Origin: Polyangiaceae bacterium | GTDB taxonomy: Bacteria; Myxococcota_A; Polyangia; Polyangiales; Polyangiaceae | Direction of reading: 5' to 3' | NCBI GenBank assembly: GCA_025936045.1 | Contig: JAICUB010000003.1 | Location: 167,159 to 231,158, forward strand | Length of the DNA stretch: 64,000 nt | Position numbers and translations under genes: made by a program | Notes under the pieces: generated by a model | Seen by the model: only the letters and a program-made list of their open reading frames with translations | What the model was told of the DNA's origin: nothing | The model's database searches: none | In this document: positions 27,462 to 35,064 of the stretch, piece after piece | Layout: the number at the start of each line of letters is the position of its first letter | Numbering within the stretch: position 1 is the stretch's first letter

Positions 27462-28907
27462 ATGGACCCCCAGCTACGAAGCAAACTCACGCGGCGGCCG
27501 TTGGCGGTAGCGAAGGCAGCCATCGACGAGCTGATCGACGACGACCACGGACTCACCACGCTGGTGTTCGCCTACCTCGTGAGCGCCGCGTGGTGGCTGG
27601 TCTTCGGCACGCTCGTGGGCCTCTATCTGAGCCTCAAGTTCGTTTGGCCGGAGCTCGACGGCGTGAGCTGGCTGTCGTTCGGACGATTGAGGCCGATCCA
27701 CACGAACACCGTATTTTGGGGCTGGTCCTCGCACGGCATGGTCGGTCTCGCCTACTACGTCGTGCCCCGGACGTGCCGGCGTCGCCTCTACAGTTACCGT
27801 CTCGGCTGGGTCGCGCTCGGACTGATGTCGGCTTCGGTCCTCGCCGGCGACCTCTGCCTCGCGGCCGGCATCAGCAACGGAGCACAAGAATATCGCGAGC
27901 TCGTCTGGCCCGTGATGCTGATGTTCGCGAGCGGCCTGGCGCTGACGCTCTACAACTTTTACAGGACGGTGGTGGGGCGCACCACGCGCGAGATCTACAT
28001 CTCGAACTGGTACGTGCTCGGCGCCCTCATCTGGACGCTGACGCTCATCACCATTTCTTACTTGCCGTTCTATCAGCGTGGCTTCGGCGAGACCGTCATT
28101 CAGGGCTACTACATGCACCAGGGCGTCGGCATGTGGTTTACGCCGATGGTACTCGGGCTCACCTATTACTTTCTGCCGAAGTTCCTGAATAAACCGATCT
28201 ACTCGTATTCACTCGGCGTCCTCGCGTTTTGGACGCAGATGTTCTTCTACACGATGATCGGCTCGCACCACTTTCTCTACAGCCCGTTGCCGTGGTGGCT
28301 CCAGACGGTCGCGATCTTGTTCAGCATCGGCATGATCGTCCCGGTCGTCGCCGGCACGGCGAACTTTCTCTTGACGATGCGCGGCAGTGGCCATGCGCTC
28401 CGCAGCAGCTACGCCGTTCCGTTCTTGCTGGTCGGCGTCGTGTACTACTTCGTCGGCTCGATGCAGGGCAGCTTCGAGGCGCTGCGCTCGCTCAATCTAC
28501 TCTGGCACTTCAGCAGCTATACGGTCGGACACTCGCACATCACGATGTACGGCTTCGTCTCGTTCCTGATCTGGGGCGGGGCTTACGGGCTTTTGCCGCG
28601 GCTGTCGGGACGCGAAGCGCCTCATCTGTCGATTGGGATCCATTTCTGGCTCGCCTTCATCGGACTCATGATCTACGGCGTTTCACTGAGCGTCGGCGGA
28701 ACGCTCCAGGGACTGAGCTGGAAGCACGGCGAGCCCTTCCAAAATTCGGTCGTCTTGATGGCTCCGTACTGGCTCTGGCGCGCGGTAGGCGGGACGTTGA
28801 TGTTCGGCTCGCACCTCCTCTTCGGCTTCAACATGTGGCACATGCTCCCCGGACGCACGCCCGCTCTGCCGGAGCCGCTCACTCAGGAGCCGGCGCGTGC
28901 AATTTGA
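27462..28907 (+). CDS. ccoN: cbb3-type cytochrome c oxidase catalytic subunit I
   Basis: 481 residues with about twelve membrane helices. All key residues of the heme-copper centre are in place: CuB ligands His219, His269 and His270, the cross-linked Tyr263, heme ligands His357 and His359 in TVGHSHI, and a low-spin heme ligand His80 in RPIHTNT. Spacing from 219 to 359 matches the Pseudomonas stutzeri CcoN with a constant offset of 12. It reduces oxygen to water at the inner membrane and pumps protons; this class works at low oxygen. First gene of a four-gene operon, overlapping the next by 11 bp, behind a sigma-54 promoter. Confidence 0.95.
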   Translation: MDPQLRSKLTRRPLAVAKAAIDELIDDDHGLTTLVFAYLVSAAWWLVFGTLVGLYLSLKFVWPELDGVSWLSFGRLRPIHTNTVFWGWSSHGMVGLAYYVVPRTCRRRLYSYRLGWVALGLMSASVLAGDLCLAAGISNGAQEYRELVWPVMLMFASGLALTLYNFYRTVVGRTTREIYISNWYVLGALIWTLTLITISYLPFYQRGFGETVIQGYYMHQGVGMWFTPMVLGLTYYFLPKFLNKPIYSYSLGVLAFWTQMFFYTMIGSHHFLYSPLPWWLQTVAILFSIGMIVPVVAGTANFLLTMRGSGHALRSSYAVPFLLVGVVYYFVGSMQGSFEALRSLNLLWHFSSYTVGHSHITMYGFVSFLIWGGAYGLLPRLSGREAPHLSIGIHFWLAFIGLMIYGVSLSVGGTLQGLSWKHGEPFQNSVVLMAPYWLWRAVGGTLMFGSHLLFGFNMWHMLPGRTPALPEPLTQEPARAI

Positions 28908-29862
28908 CCTTTACGAGCGGCCCGCGCTCCTGTTCGGGCTCGTCTTCGTCGTCTTTCTGGCGCTCAGCAGCGTCGTCGCGATTGCTCCGGCCCTCGACGC
29001 GCAGGAGAAGTACGAGCCGCTCCCCGCCTCCGAGCCTCTTTCGCCCAAAGCCGCGCACGGATTACGCGTCTACATCGCAGAGGGTTGTCCCGTCTGTCAC
29101 ACGCAGCAAGTCCGCTCGCTCGCGATGGATTCGCAGTGGGGACGGCCGACCGTTGCCGCCGACTACGCGCGGCTCCGCGGCATGAGCTGGTGGCAAGAGA
29201 CGCCGGGCGTTTTGGGCTCCGAGCGGGTCGGACCGGACCTCTCCAATATCGGCAAGCGCCAGCCGAGCGAGGCGTGGCAGCTCATCCATCTCTTCAACCC
29301 GCGCGCGGTGTCCCCCTGGTCCGTCATGCCGAGGTTTCGAGAGCTATTCACGGTCGACGCTGAGCCTCCGGCAGGCTCCGTCGTGGTTCCAGTACCGCAG
29401 CGTTTCGCACCCGCGGAGGGCAAGGTCGTGGCAACGGAGCGCGCGCTGGCTCTCGTCGCTTATCTCGCGTCGCTGAAGCAAGCTCCGCTCGGGCAGCCGT
29501 CGCAAGTCAATACGGCGCCGAGCATCGTCACCGGAACCGGCGCCGGGCTTTACGCGGTGAATTGCGCTGCCTGTCATCAACCGACCGGCGAAGGCGTCCC
29601 CGCGACGTTCCCGCCCCTCAAAGGCGACCCGCTCGTGAACGCAGCGGATGCCACGGCGCACATTGCCACCGTCTTACACGGCGCCGAGGGCCGCGTGATC
29701 GGCGGCGTGAAGTACCCGATAACGATGCCTCCGTTTGGCGACCAGCTCGACGACGAGCAGATCGCCGCCATCGTCAATCACGAGCGCACGAGCTGGGGAA
29801 ACCACGTCTCGACGGTGACCGCGAGCGACGTCGCCCGCGTGCGCAAAGGAGCCGCTCCATGA
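28897..29862 (+). CDS. fused CcoO-CcoP-like cytochrome c subunit
   Basis: 321 residues starting at a GTG inside the end of ccoN. One N-terminal membrane anchor, then a CcoO-like domain with heme motif CPVCH (64-68), conserved SQWGRPTVAADY and GPDLSNIG, and the axial Met in PWSVMPRF. A second cytochrome c domain follows (about 213-305) with CAACH at 223-227 and MPPFGDQL. It therefore merges the mono-heme CcoO with a single CcoP heme domain, whereas canonical CcoP is separate and di-heme. It delivers electrons from soluble cytochrome c to CcoN. Confidence 0.9.
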   Translation: MQFDLYERPALLFGLVFVVFLALSSVVAIAPALDAQEKYEPLPASEPLSPKAAHGLRVYIAEGCPVCHTQQVRSLAMDSQWGRPTVAADYARLRGMSWWQETPGVLGSERVGPDLSNIGKRQPSEAWQLIHLFNPRAVSPWSVMPRFRELFTVDAEPPAGSVVVPVPQRFAPAEGKVVATERALALVAYLASLKQAPLGQPSQVNTAPSIVTGTGAGLYAVNCAACHQPTGEGVPATFPPLKGDPLVNAADATAHIATVLHGAEGRVIGGVKYPITMPPFGDQLDDEQIAAIVNHERTSWGNHVSTVTASDVARVRKGAAP

Positions 29863-29878
29863 GCCGAAAGGGCCTGCG

Positions 29879-30109
29879 ATGACGGCGAGACTTTGCCCTC
29901 GCTGTGCCGCCGTCGGAGTCGAAGGTCACGTCACGGGCCCCGCCGACAGCTGGGACGTCGGCATCGGCGGATTGGGAGCAATCATCGTGGCCGCGGCGCT
30001 CGGGCGGGCGCTCTGGCTGCTTCTGCGTCCGGGAGAAAAGGCTCCTCGGCACATCAAGCGCGCCGTACTCGATGACACCACGTCGGCGGCCGAGGAGGGA
30101 CGCCCGTGA
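29879..30109 (+). CDS. small one-helix subunit of the cbb3 operon
   Basis: 76 residues: a short N-terminus with CPRC (6-9), one transmembrane helix (about 30-50: LGAIIVAAALGRALWLLL), then RPGEKAPRHIKRAVLDD. A 'PGE..HIKR.(V/I)LD' segment after a single helix is, from memory, common in accessory subunits of oxidase operons, so a CcoQ/CcoH-like role is plausible but not certain. Overlaps the next gene by four bases (GTGA). A seven-codon frame beginning ATGA at 29859 lies between it and ccoO and is not counted as a gene. Confidence 0.6.
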   Translation: MTARLCPRCAAVGVEGHVTGPADSWDVGIGGLGAIIVAAALGRALWLLLRPGEKAPRHIKRAVLDDTTSAAEEGRP

Positions 30110-30588
30110 ACGAACCGACCGACCGCGTGCTTGCGTACCTCGATGATGCGAGCGCGCCGCTCGTCAGCGAGCAAGCGCCCGTGGGCCTGAAGCTGGATAC
30201 CCGGGAGCTGGCGGACGGCGAGCACGTCTTGCGCATCGAAGCGTGGGACCAGCGTGGCCATAAGGGCGTCAGCACGATCCCGTTCACCGTCAGGAACGGA
30301 CCGGCCATCACCGTCCAAGGACTAGCCCCCGGGGATGTCGTCGAAGGCCAGCTGGCCATCGTCGTTCACGCCTTCGGCGGGGGGCGCGAAGAAAACTGGG
30401 AACCGTCGCAAGCAGAGACGCCCGCTCCCGTTCCCACCTGGGCCTGGGTCATTTTGATCGGCGTCGTCGCTTGGGCCATGTACTACGTCGTTGCCTATTG
30501 GCGTCCGCAAGCGGGCGCGACGAACGTCCCGGCGCACGGCTCGATTCTCTCGGGGCCCTACACCGGGGACCACTCGCATCGATCGTGA
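30106..30588 (+). CDS. Ig-like domain membrane protein of the cbb3 operon
   Basis: 160 residues, GTG start overlapping the previous stop. Residues 1-92 form a beta-sandwich-like domain (LKLDTRELADGEHVLRIEAW, GVSTIPFTVRNGPAITVQGL) without a signal peptide, followed by a Pro-rich linker and one membrane helix (about 110-130: TWAWVILIGVVAWAMYYVVAYW). It closes the oxidase operon and is probably a structural or assembly subunit. The last codons (TGDHSHRS-stop) are part of a 50-bp repeat that also ends the TetR gene at 41238. Confidence 0.65.
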   Translation: MNEPTDRVLAYLDDASAPLVSEQAPVGLKLDTRELADGEHVLRIEAWDQRGHKGVSTIPFTVRNGPAITVQGLAPGDVVEGQLAIVVHAFGGGREENWEPSQAETPAPVPTWAWVILIGVVAWAMYYVVAYWRPQAGATNVPAHGSILSGPYTGDHSHRS

Positions 30589-30612
30589 ATTTTGGGGTCC
30601 CGCTGGGTGAGA
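30560..30612 (+). repeat. dispersed repeat copy A
   Basis: About 53 bp, shared with 41214-41266 in inverted orientation at roughly 45 of 51 positions. It spans the last codons and stop of the oxidase-operon gene and continues past it. Core shared strings include ACACCGGGGACCACTCGCAT and CGTGAATTTTGGG. Confidence 0.75.
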
Positions 30613-30624
30613 CCCGCAAAATTC
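30587..30624 (+). terminator. bidirectional hairpin between convergent genes
   Basis: GAATTTTGGGGTC (30587-30599) pairs with GACCCGCAAAATTC (30611-30624): 13 base pairs with one bulged G and an 11-base loop. A T-rich run follows on the + strand (30630-30635). The stop codons of both convergent genes overlap its ends. Confidence 0.7.
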
Positions 30625-31552
30625 AATAGTTTTTGGCGTGGTCTGTCCCGTCGGTGCTTTCCTGTTTCGATACACCCAAGCGAGCTCGGGTGTAAGGCAA
30701 GCAGCTGAACGAAAGCTCCGGCGGCAGCTCGCTCGGCGTGGGCGAGCGCAGCGTTACGGAAAGAGCGGCGCCGGAGCCAGGGGTCAGGGACAAGAGCTCG
30801 AAGTCCCCGAGCGGGGCGTCGGAGCGCGGCGAGGTGCCGAACGCGAGCACGTAGCTGTCGCTTCCCACGAGGAACGTGACCGTGCCGTTGTTGCTGAGCG
30901 ATTGCTGGAACGCCGTGAGCTCGCGTTCTTGAACATCGTCGGGAGGCCCGTAAAAAATCGAAAGATCCCCAGTGTCGCTCTGCGGGTCGGGATTCATCGG
31001 ATGGGTAGCCAAGAGCACGCTTCCGTTCTCGACGTCGGCCACGTACGAAATTTCGTTGGGCGTGTTCACGACCGTGAGCCCCGAAACCGACGCGGGGTCG
31101 ACCAGGACGAGCGGCGTCACGCTCGCGTCGTTCTGGTCGAGGAATTCACGCGAGCCGGGCGCGCCGAGCGCCATCGCCTGCGCGACGCCGGAAGCGTCCG
31201 TTTCGACGAGAAGCGTTTGCGCGGCCGCCGGATCGTCCGGAGGTTCGAAGCTGTAGAGGTACTCCGTGGCGCCGGCTTGTCCGGTGCCCGTCACGTGCTG
31301 GCGCTCGAGCTCGGCGCCGGACGAGACGAACACGCCATTCGACGCGTCCACGTAGCTCGTGCCGTCCGCGGCCGTTCCGACGCCGACGATCGTGCCGAGC
31401 GTGATCGGCCTCGGCGCGAGCGGATCACAAGCGATCGGGGCCTCTTCGCTTCCCGGCCCCGGTCCGGCGCCGGAGGAGCCGTCGCTCGAGCAGCCCAGAG
31501 CGAGCGCAGCGAGCGCGAGCAACAGCAGCTTGATATCGGCCCGCATCACCAT
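30623..31552 (-). CDS. secreted lipoprotein of unknown function
   Basis: 309 residues from the ATG at 31552 (ATG at 31546 possible). Signal peptide ends in LALGC, giving a lipidated cysteine, then a Gly/Ser/Pro linker. The mature part is beta-rich and acidic, with repeated phrases (TSYVDASNGVFVSSG, VNTPNEISYVADVENGSVLL, TVTFLVGSDSYVLAFG), suggesting a propeller-like or beta-sandwich fold. It could be a surface-exposed sensor or binding protein; no family is recognised. The reading frame extends upstream over the STAS gene's end but without protein-like sequence. Confidence 0.7.
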   Translation of the reverse strand: MVMRADIKLLLLALAALALGCSSDGSSGAGPGPGSEEAPIACDPLAPRPITLGTIVGVGTAADGTSYVDASNGVFVSSGAELERQHVTGTGQAGATEYLYSFEPPDDPAAAQTLLVETDASGVAQAMALGAPGSREFLDQNDASVTPLVLVDPASVSGLTVVNTPNEISYVADVENGSVLLATHPMNPDPQSDTGDLSIFYGPPDDVQERELTAFQQSLSNNGTVTFLVGSDSYVLAFGTSPRSDAPLGDFELLSLTPGSGAALSVTLRSPTPSELPPELSFSCLPYTRARLGVSKQESTDGTDHAKNY

Positions 31553-31587
31553 CAGAGGAGGATACCACGCCCTCGCGTGCCACACCG

Positions 31588-32085
31588 TCAGGGGCGGTTC
31601 GACAAGTCGCGCTCGAGACACGCGACCACCGGTTCGAACTCGAGGCGCCCCGCTTCGCTCAGCCGCACGAGCGCCCTGTGCGCGTCGAGCATCGTGCGCT
31701 GAAGCTCCGTGACCGCGGGCGGCTCGGACGGGACGGGCTCGGCGTCCCCCGCGGGCCCCGTGCCGGAGTGAACCACGTCGAAGCATTGCTCGAAACCCAT
31801 GCTGCGGAGCACGTCGTCGATGTCTTCGTTGTTCGAGATGATGACGCTCTGCGCGACGCCCGCGCCACGCGCCTCTTCGTTCGCGCGCGCCATGAGCCCG
31901 AGGTTCGTACTGTCGAGCGATTCTGCCGCCGTGAGGTCGAACACCAAGCCAGACATCGCCTCGTCTTGCATGATCCCGTCGAGAAAGCGCTGCAAGCCCG
32001 GCGCCAGCGTGTAATTCACGCTGCCGAAATAGCGCAGCACGTGAACGCCGTTGCGAGCGGCATGAGTGACGTGTCCGAGCGTCAT
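31588..32085 (-). CDS. STAS-domain anti-sigma-factor antagonist
   Basis: 165 residues. The STAS fold is visible: HVLRYFGSVNYTLAPGLQRF, GLVFDLTAAESLDSTNLGLM with the phosphorylatable serine in DSTNLG, and SVIISNNEDIDDVLRSMGFE. A roughly 60-residue Glu/Pro-rich tail is extra. The start overlaps the stop of the upstream phosphatase gene (ATGA), so the two are made together; the phosphatase is the obvious partner that would dephosphorylate this serine. No anti-sigma kinase is encoded beside them. Confidence 0.9.
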   Translation of the reverse strand: MTLGHVTHAARNGVHVLRYFGSVNYTLAPGLQRFLDGIMQDEAMSGLVFDLTAAESLDSTNLGLMARANEEARGAGVAQSVIISNNEDIDDVLRSMGFEQCFDVVHSGTGPAGDAEPVPSEPPAVTELQRTMLDAHRALVRLSEAGRLEFEPVVACLERDLSNRP

Positions 32086-33263
32086 CGCTTCTCCTCCCGC
32101 TGCACGAACAAGAGCGCTACGTCGTCGGTGAGCGGCGTCTGCTCGACGAGTCCGAGCGCCCGCGTGACATCCTCGAGGGAGGACGCCTCGGCGAGCAGAG
32201 CCCCGAGCTCTCGGCGGCGCGTGCGATGCGACACCTTCGGCACGAGCTCGAGCACCCCGTCGGAGGCGAGCAACAAGCGATCACCGGGCCCGAGCTCGCT
32301 TTCGCCCGCGCCGAAGCCGCCGCTGCCGGGCAGATTCAAAGGCCGGCCCGGGCATTCGAGCTCGACGCTCCGCCCGCGTTGCGACAAGTGCGGAAACGGA
32401 AACGCGCCCGCATTGCCGTACACCATGTGCCCCGAAGTGAGCTCGACGACCGCATAAAAAGCCGTCACGTGCTTGGCGATCGCGAGCGCCTTCAGGTCGT
32501 CGTCGAGCTCCTGCAAGAGCTCGGACGGATGCAAAATCGTCTCGTCACCGCGCGAGAGCAGCGCCTGCCGATACTTGCCGACGAGCGTCGTCAGAATCGT
32601 GGTCACGAAGGCCGACGCCACGCCGTGGCCTGCCACGTCAGCCAAATAGAAGCCCGCGTAGCGCTCGTTCAGCGGAAAGTAATCGACGAAATCGCCGCTC
32701 AATAGGCGCGAGGGGAACAGCCGTCGCTGAAAGACGAACGACCCGACGCGGAGCTCCTCGCTCGGCAAGAGTTGAAACTGGAGTTGGCGCGCCGCGCGCT
32801 CGTCGGCGTGGAGCTCGGCGAGGGCCGCGGAGAGCCGCTGGTTGGCCGCCTCGAGGCTCGCGCGGTAAGCGCGGTTTTGGCGCAAGAGCTGCGAGCGCTC
32901 CATACCGCGCCGCACGGTGTGCTCGAGCATCTCGTTGCCCGGCAGCGGCTTGGACACGAAATCCCAGGCGCCGCGCCGGAGCGCTTCCACCGCGTCCTGC
33001 ATCGTCCCGTGCCCGGAAATCACGACCACGGGTGTCTCCGGATGCTCGGCGACCAAGCGCGTCAACACCTCGAGACCGTCGAGCTCCGGCATGCGCAAGT
33101 CGAGCAGCACGAGCCCCGGGTCCCGCTCGCGGCAGAGCGCGATCCCAGCCTCGCCGCGCGCCGCCTCCAACACCTCGAACCCGGCGCGTTCGAGGATGCG
33201 CCGGAACGTCGTCCGCACGGCGTCGTCGTCGTCAATGAGCAGCAGCGGCGCGGCCTCGCTCAT
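32082..33263 (-). CDS. response regulator with PP2C/SpoIIE phosphatase output (RsbU-like)
   Basis: 393 residues: receiver domain (5-120) with phosphoacceptor Asp55 in LLDLRMPELDG and the conserved Lys in FVSKPLPG; a coiled-coil linker (about 140-175); then a PPM phosphatase domain (about 190-393) with metal-binding SGDFVDYF, YLADVAGHGVASAF, LLLASDGVLEL and TDDVALLF. Phosphorylation of the receiver probably switches on the phosphatase, which then dephosphorylates the STAS protein encoded next. The frame reads far upstream of the ATG at 33263 but that part is compositionally noise. Confidence 0.92.
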   Translation of the reverse strand: MSEAAPLLLIDDDDAVRTTFRRILERAGFEVLEAARGEAGIALCRERDPGLVLLDLRMPELDGLEVLTRLVAEHPETPVVVISGHGTMQDAVEALRRGAWDFVSKPLPGNEMLEHTVRRGMERSQLLRQNRAYRASLEAANQRLSAALAELHADERAARQLQFQLLPSEELRVGSFVFQRRLFPSRLLSGDFVDYFPLNERYAGFYLADVAGHGVASAFVTTILTTLVGKYRQALLSRGDETILHPSELLQELDDDLKALAIAKHVTAFYAVVELTSGHMVYGNAGAFPFPHLSQRGRSVELECPGRPLNLPGSGGFGAGESELGPGDRLLLASDGVLELVPKVSHRTRRRELGALLAEASSLEDVTRALGLVEQTPLTDDVALLFVQREEKR

Positions 33264-33441
33264 CCTGATCGGCCTCTGGCCTCGGAGTTTACCAGCGAAG
33301 GCGGAAGCGCGCTCTCCTAGCGGCGCCGGCGGGTTCCCCGCGCTGCCCGCCAGACGGTGTCGAAATTCGCCACACTCTCGCTTTCGGGTCCGCAGCCGTG
33401 CCGCGCCGCACGCGGAGATACCCGCCGTCGGGGTGCGTGTC

Positions 33442-34950
33442 CTAGGGGGGCAGGCAGGCCGCGTTATTCGTCGGATTGATCTGGTTTTCCGGATCGTCGC
33501 AAGGGAGCGCGGAGCAGCTCCCCGGCGTCGTGCACGACTGACACGACGAGCGGGTGATGCCCGCGCAGAGCGGGTCGTCGGCTCCGCACCCGCAGTCGCA
33601 CACGGCATCTCCGTAAGACGCATCGGGGCACTTCCAGCTCGACGGGATCACGAACGAACATTGCGTGATGTCGTTCTCGTCGATGACCTCACAGTGACCG
33701 TGCGCGCAGCCGTCGTCGCAGGTTTGGCAGTAGGCGTAGGGGATGCAAGCCGGATCCATCACGCCGCAGCCGCAGTGGCAGCTGCCGCTCGCGTAGTCCT
33801 CGGCCGGGCACGTCCAGCCCGGCGGCGCGGGCGCGCACTTGGTCGGATCCTCGGGGTCGACCGACTCCGGGCAATGGCCGCAGGCGCAGCTGTCACACTC
33901 GCGCGGATCGTCGCTCGTGAGGCAATCGGGATCGGGGGCGCCACAGCCGCAGTCGCACGTCATCTGGTCGGCGTACTGCCAAGCGCTGCACGTCCAGCCG
34001 GCGGGCGGCACCTTGTTGCACGCGTCGTTGGCCGACGCGCTGATGTTGCCGGGGCAACCCTGCTTGGAGCACGAGCCCTCGCCGTCGCACTTTTCACACG
34101 CGTCCGCCGTATGACTTGCGCAATCCGGATCCCAGAAGCCACAGCCGCAATCGCAGCGTGAACCGTCGCGGTACGCGCCGGGCTCGCACGTCCAACGGGT
34201 CGGCGGCGTGGTGCAGAGCGTATTGTCGTTCGGATCGAGGCCCTTGCAGTCGGTGTCCTGCGCGCAGCCGGTCGAAGGGCACGCCGCGCACGCCGCGGGG
34301 CTCGTGCTGCTGCAATCGACGTCTTGCGCACCGCAGCCGCAATCACAGACGCCGTCGCCGTACGCGGCCGCGCTGCATATCCACGTGGCCGGGAGCGAGC
34401 AACGGCTGTTGTCGTCCGGGTCGACGTCCGAAGGACACGGCCCGTGCGCGCAGCCGCCGAGGAGGTTACACGCATCGCAACTCTCGATGCTCTGATTCCC
34501 GCAATCCGGATCCAGGAGCCCGCAGCCGCAGTCACAGGATTTGCCGTCCGCGTACTTGCTGGTTTGGCAAGTCCAGCCGGCGGGCACGACGACCGCCCCG
34601 CCACCCATGCCCGCGCTGCCGCCGAGCGCCGCTTGCCCTCCGCTCCCGGCACCGGCGGCGTGTCCCGCGCCGCCGCTCGTCGAACTCGAACCCGAAAGAC
34701 CGCCATTGCCCGCGCCGCCGCCGCCGGCACCTGCCGCCCGCGAGCCTCCGGCTCCGCTTTGCGCCCCGACAGGCGCGCCGGCCCATCCCAAGCCGCCTTC
34801 ACCGGCGTCGGCGCCGCTGCCTCCCGCGGCGACGGACGACATGCCTGCGGTCGTTCCAGGCTTCGGCGCCGGGCTCGTCGCCTTCCCCGCGCAACCGACG
34901 AACGCGCCGAGCACGAGGCTTGCCGAAAGAACCCAGCTCCACCGAACCAT
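33442..34950 (-). CDS. lipoprotein with six cysteine-rich CDCGCG modules
   Basis: 502 residues. Signal MVRWSWVLSASLVLGAFVGC gives a lipoprotein; residues 21-125 are a Gly/Ser/Ala tether. The rest is six tandem modules of about 60 residues with the pattern W-x-C-x(5-6)-Y-x-(D/S)-G-x(0-2)-C-(D/H)-CGCG-x2-D-x-(D/A)-C, then C-x2-C and further cysteines, and a D/N-rich end. About 10-11 cysteines per module point to disulfide-knotted extracellular domains, and the acidic D-P-D-D-N segments might bind calcium. I do not recognise the family. Probably surface display or adhesion. Confidence 0.8.
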   Translation of the reverse strand: MVRWSWVLSASLVLGAFVGCAGKATSPAPKPGTTAGMSSVAAGGSGADAGEGGLGWAGAPVGAQSGAGGSRAAGAGGGGAGNGGLSGSSSTSGGAGHAAGAGSGGQAALGGSAGMGGGAVVVPAGWTCQTSKYADGKSCDCGCGLLDPDCGNQSIESCDACNLLGGCAHGPCPSDVDPDDNSRCSLPATWICSAAAYGDGVCDCGCGAQDVDCSSTSPAACAACPSTGCAQDTDCKGLDPNDNTLCTTPPTRWTCEPGAYRDGSRCDCGCGFWDPDCASHTADACEKCDGEGSCSKQGCPGNISASANDACNKVPPAGWTCSAWQYADQMTCDCGCGAPDPDCLTSDDPRECDSCACGHCPESVDPEDPTKCAPAPPGWTCPAEDYASGSCHCGCGVMDPACIPYAYCQTCDDGCAHGHCEVIDENDITQCSFVIPSSWKCPDASYGDAVCDCGCGADDPLCAGITRSSCQSCTTPGSCSALPCDDPENQINPTNNAACLPP

Positions 34951-35064
34951 CCGGCGAGTAGACCAGCCAAAGCGAGTCGCGTCGACGCGTGTAAAACTCG
35001 TGAGCGGGAGTGCGATTTTTCTCACTCACAGCGGCGTTCGCCGCGGAGAGAGTCAGGCGGTGCG

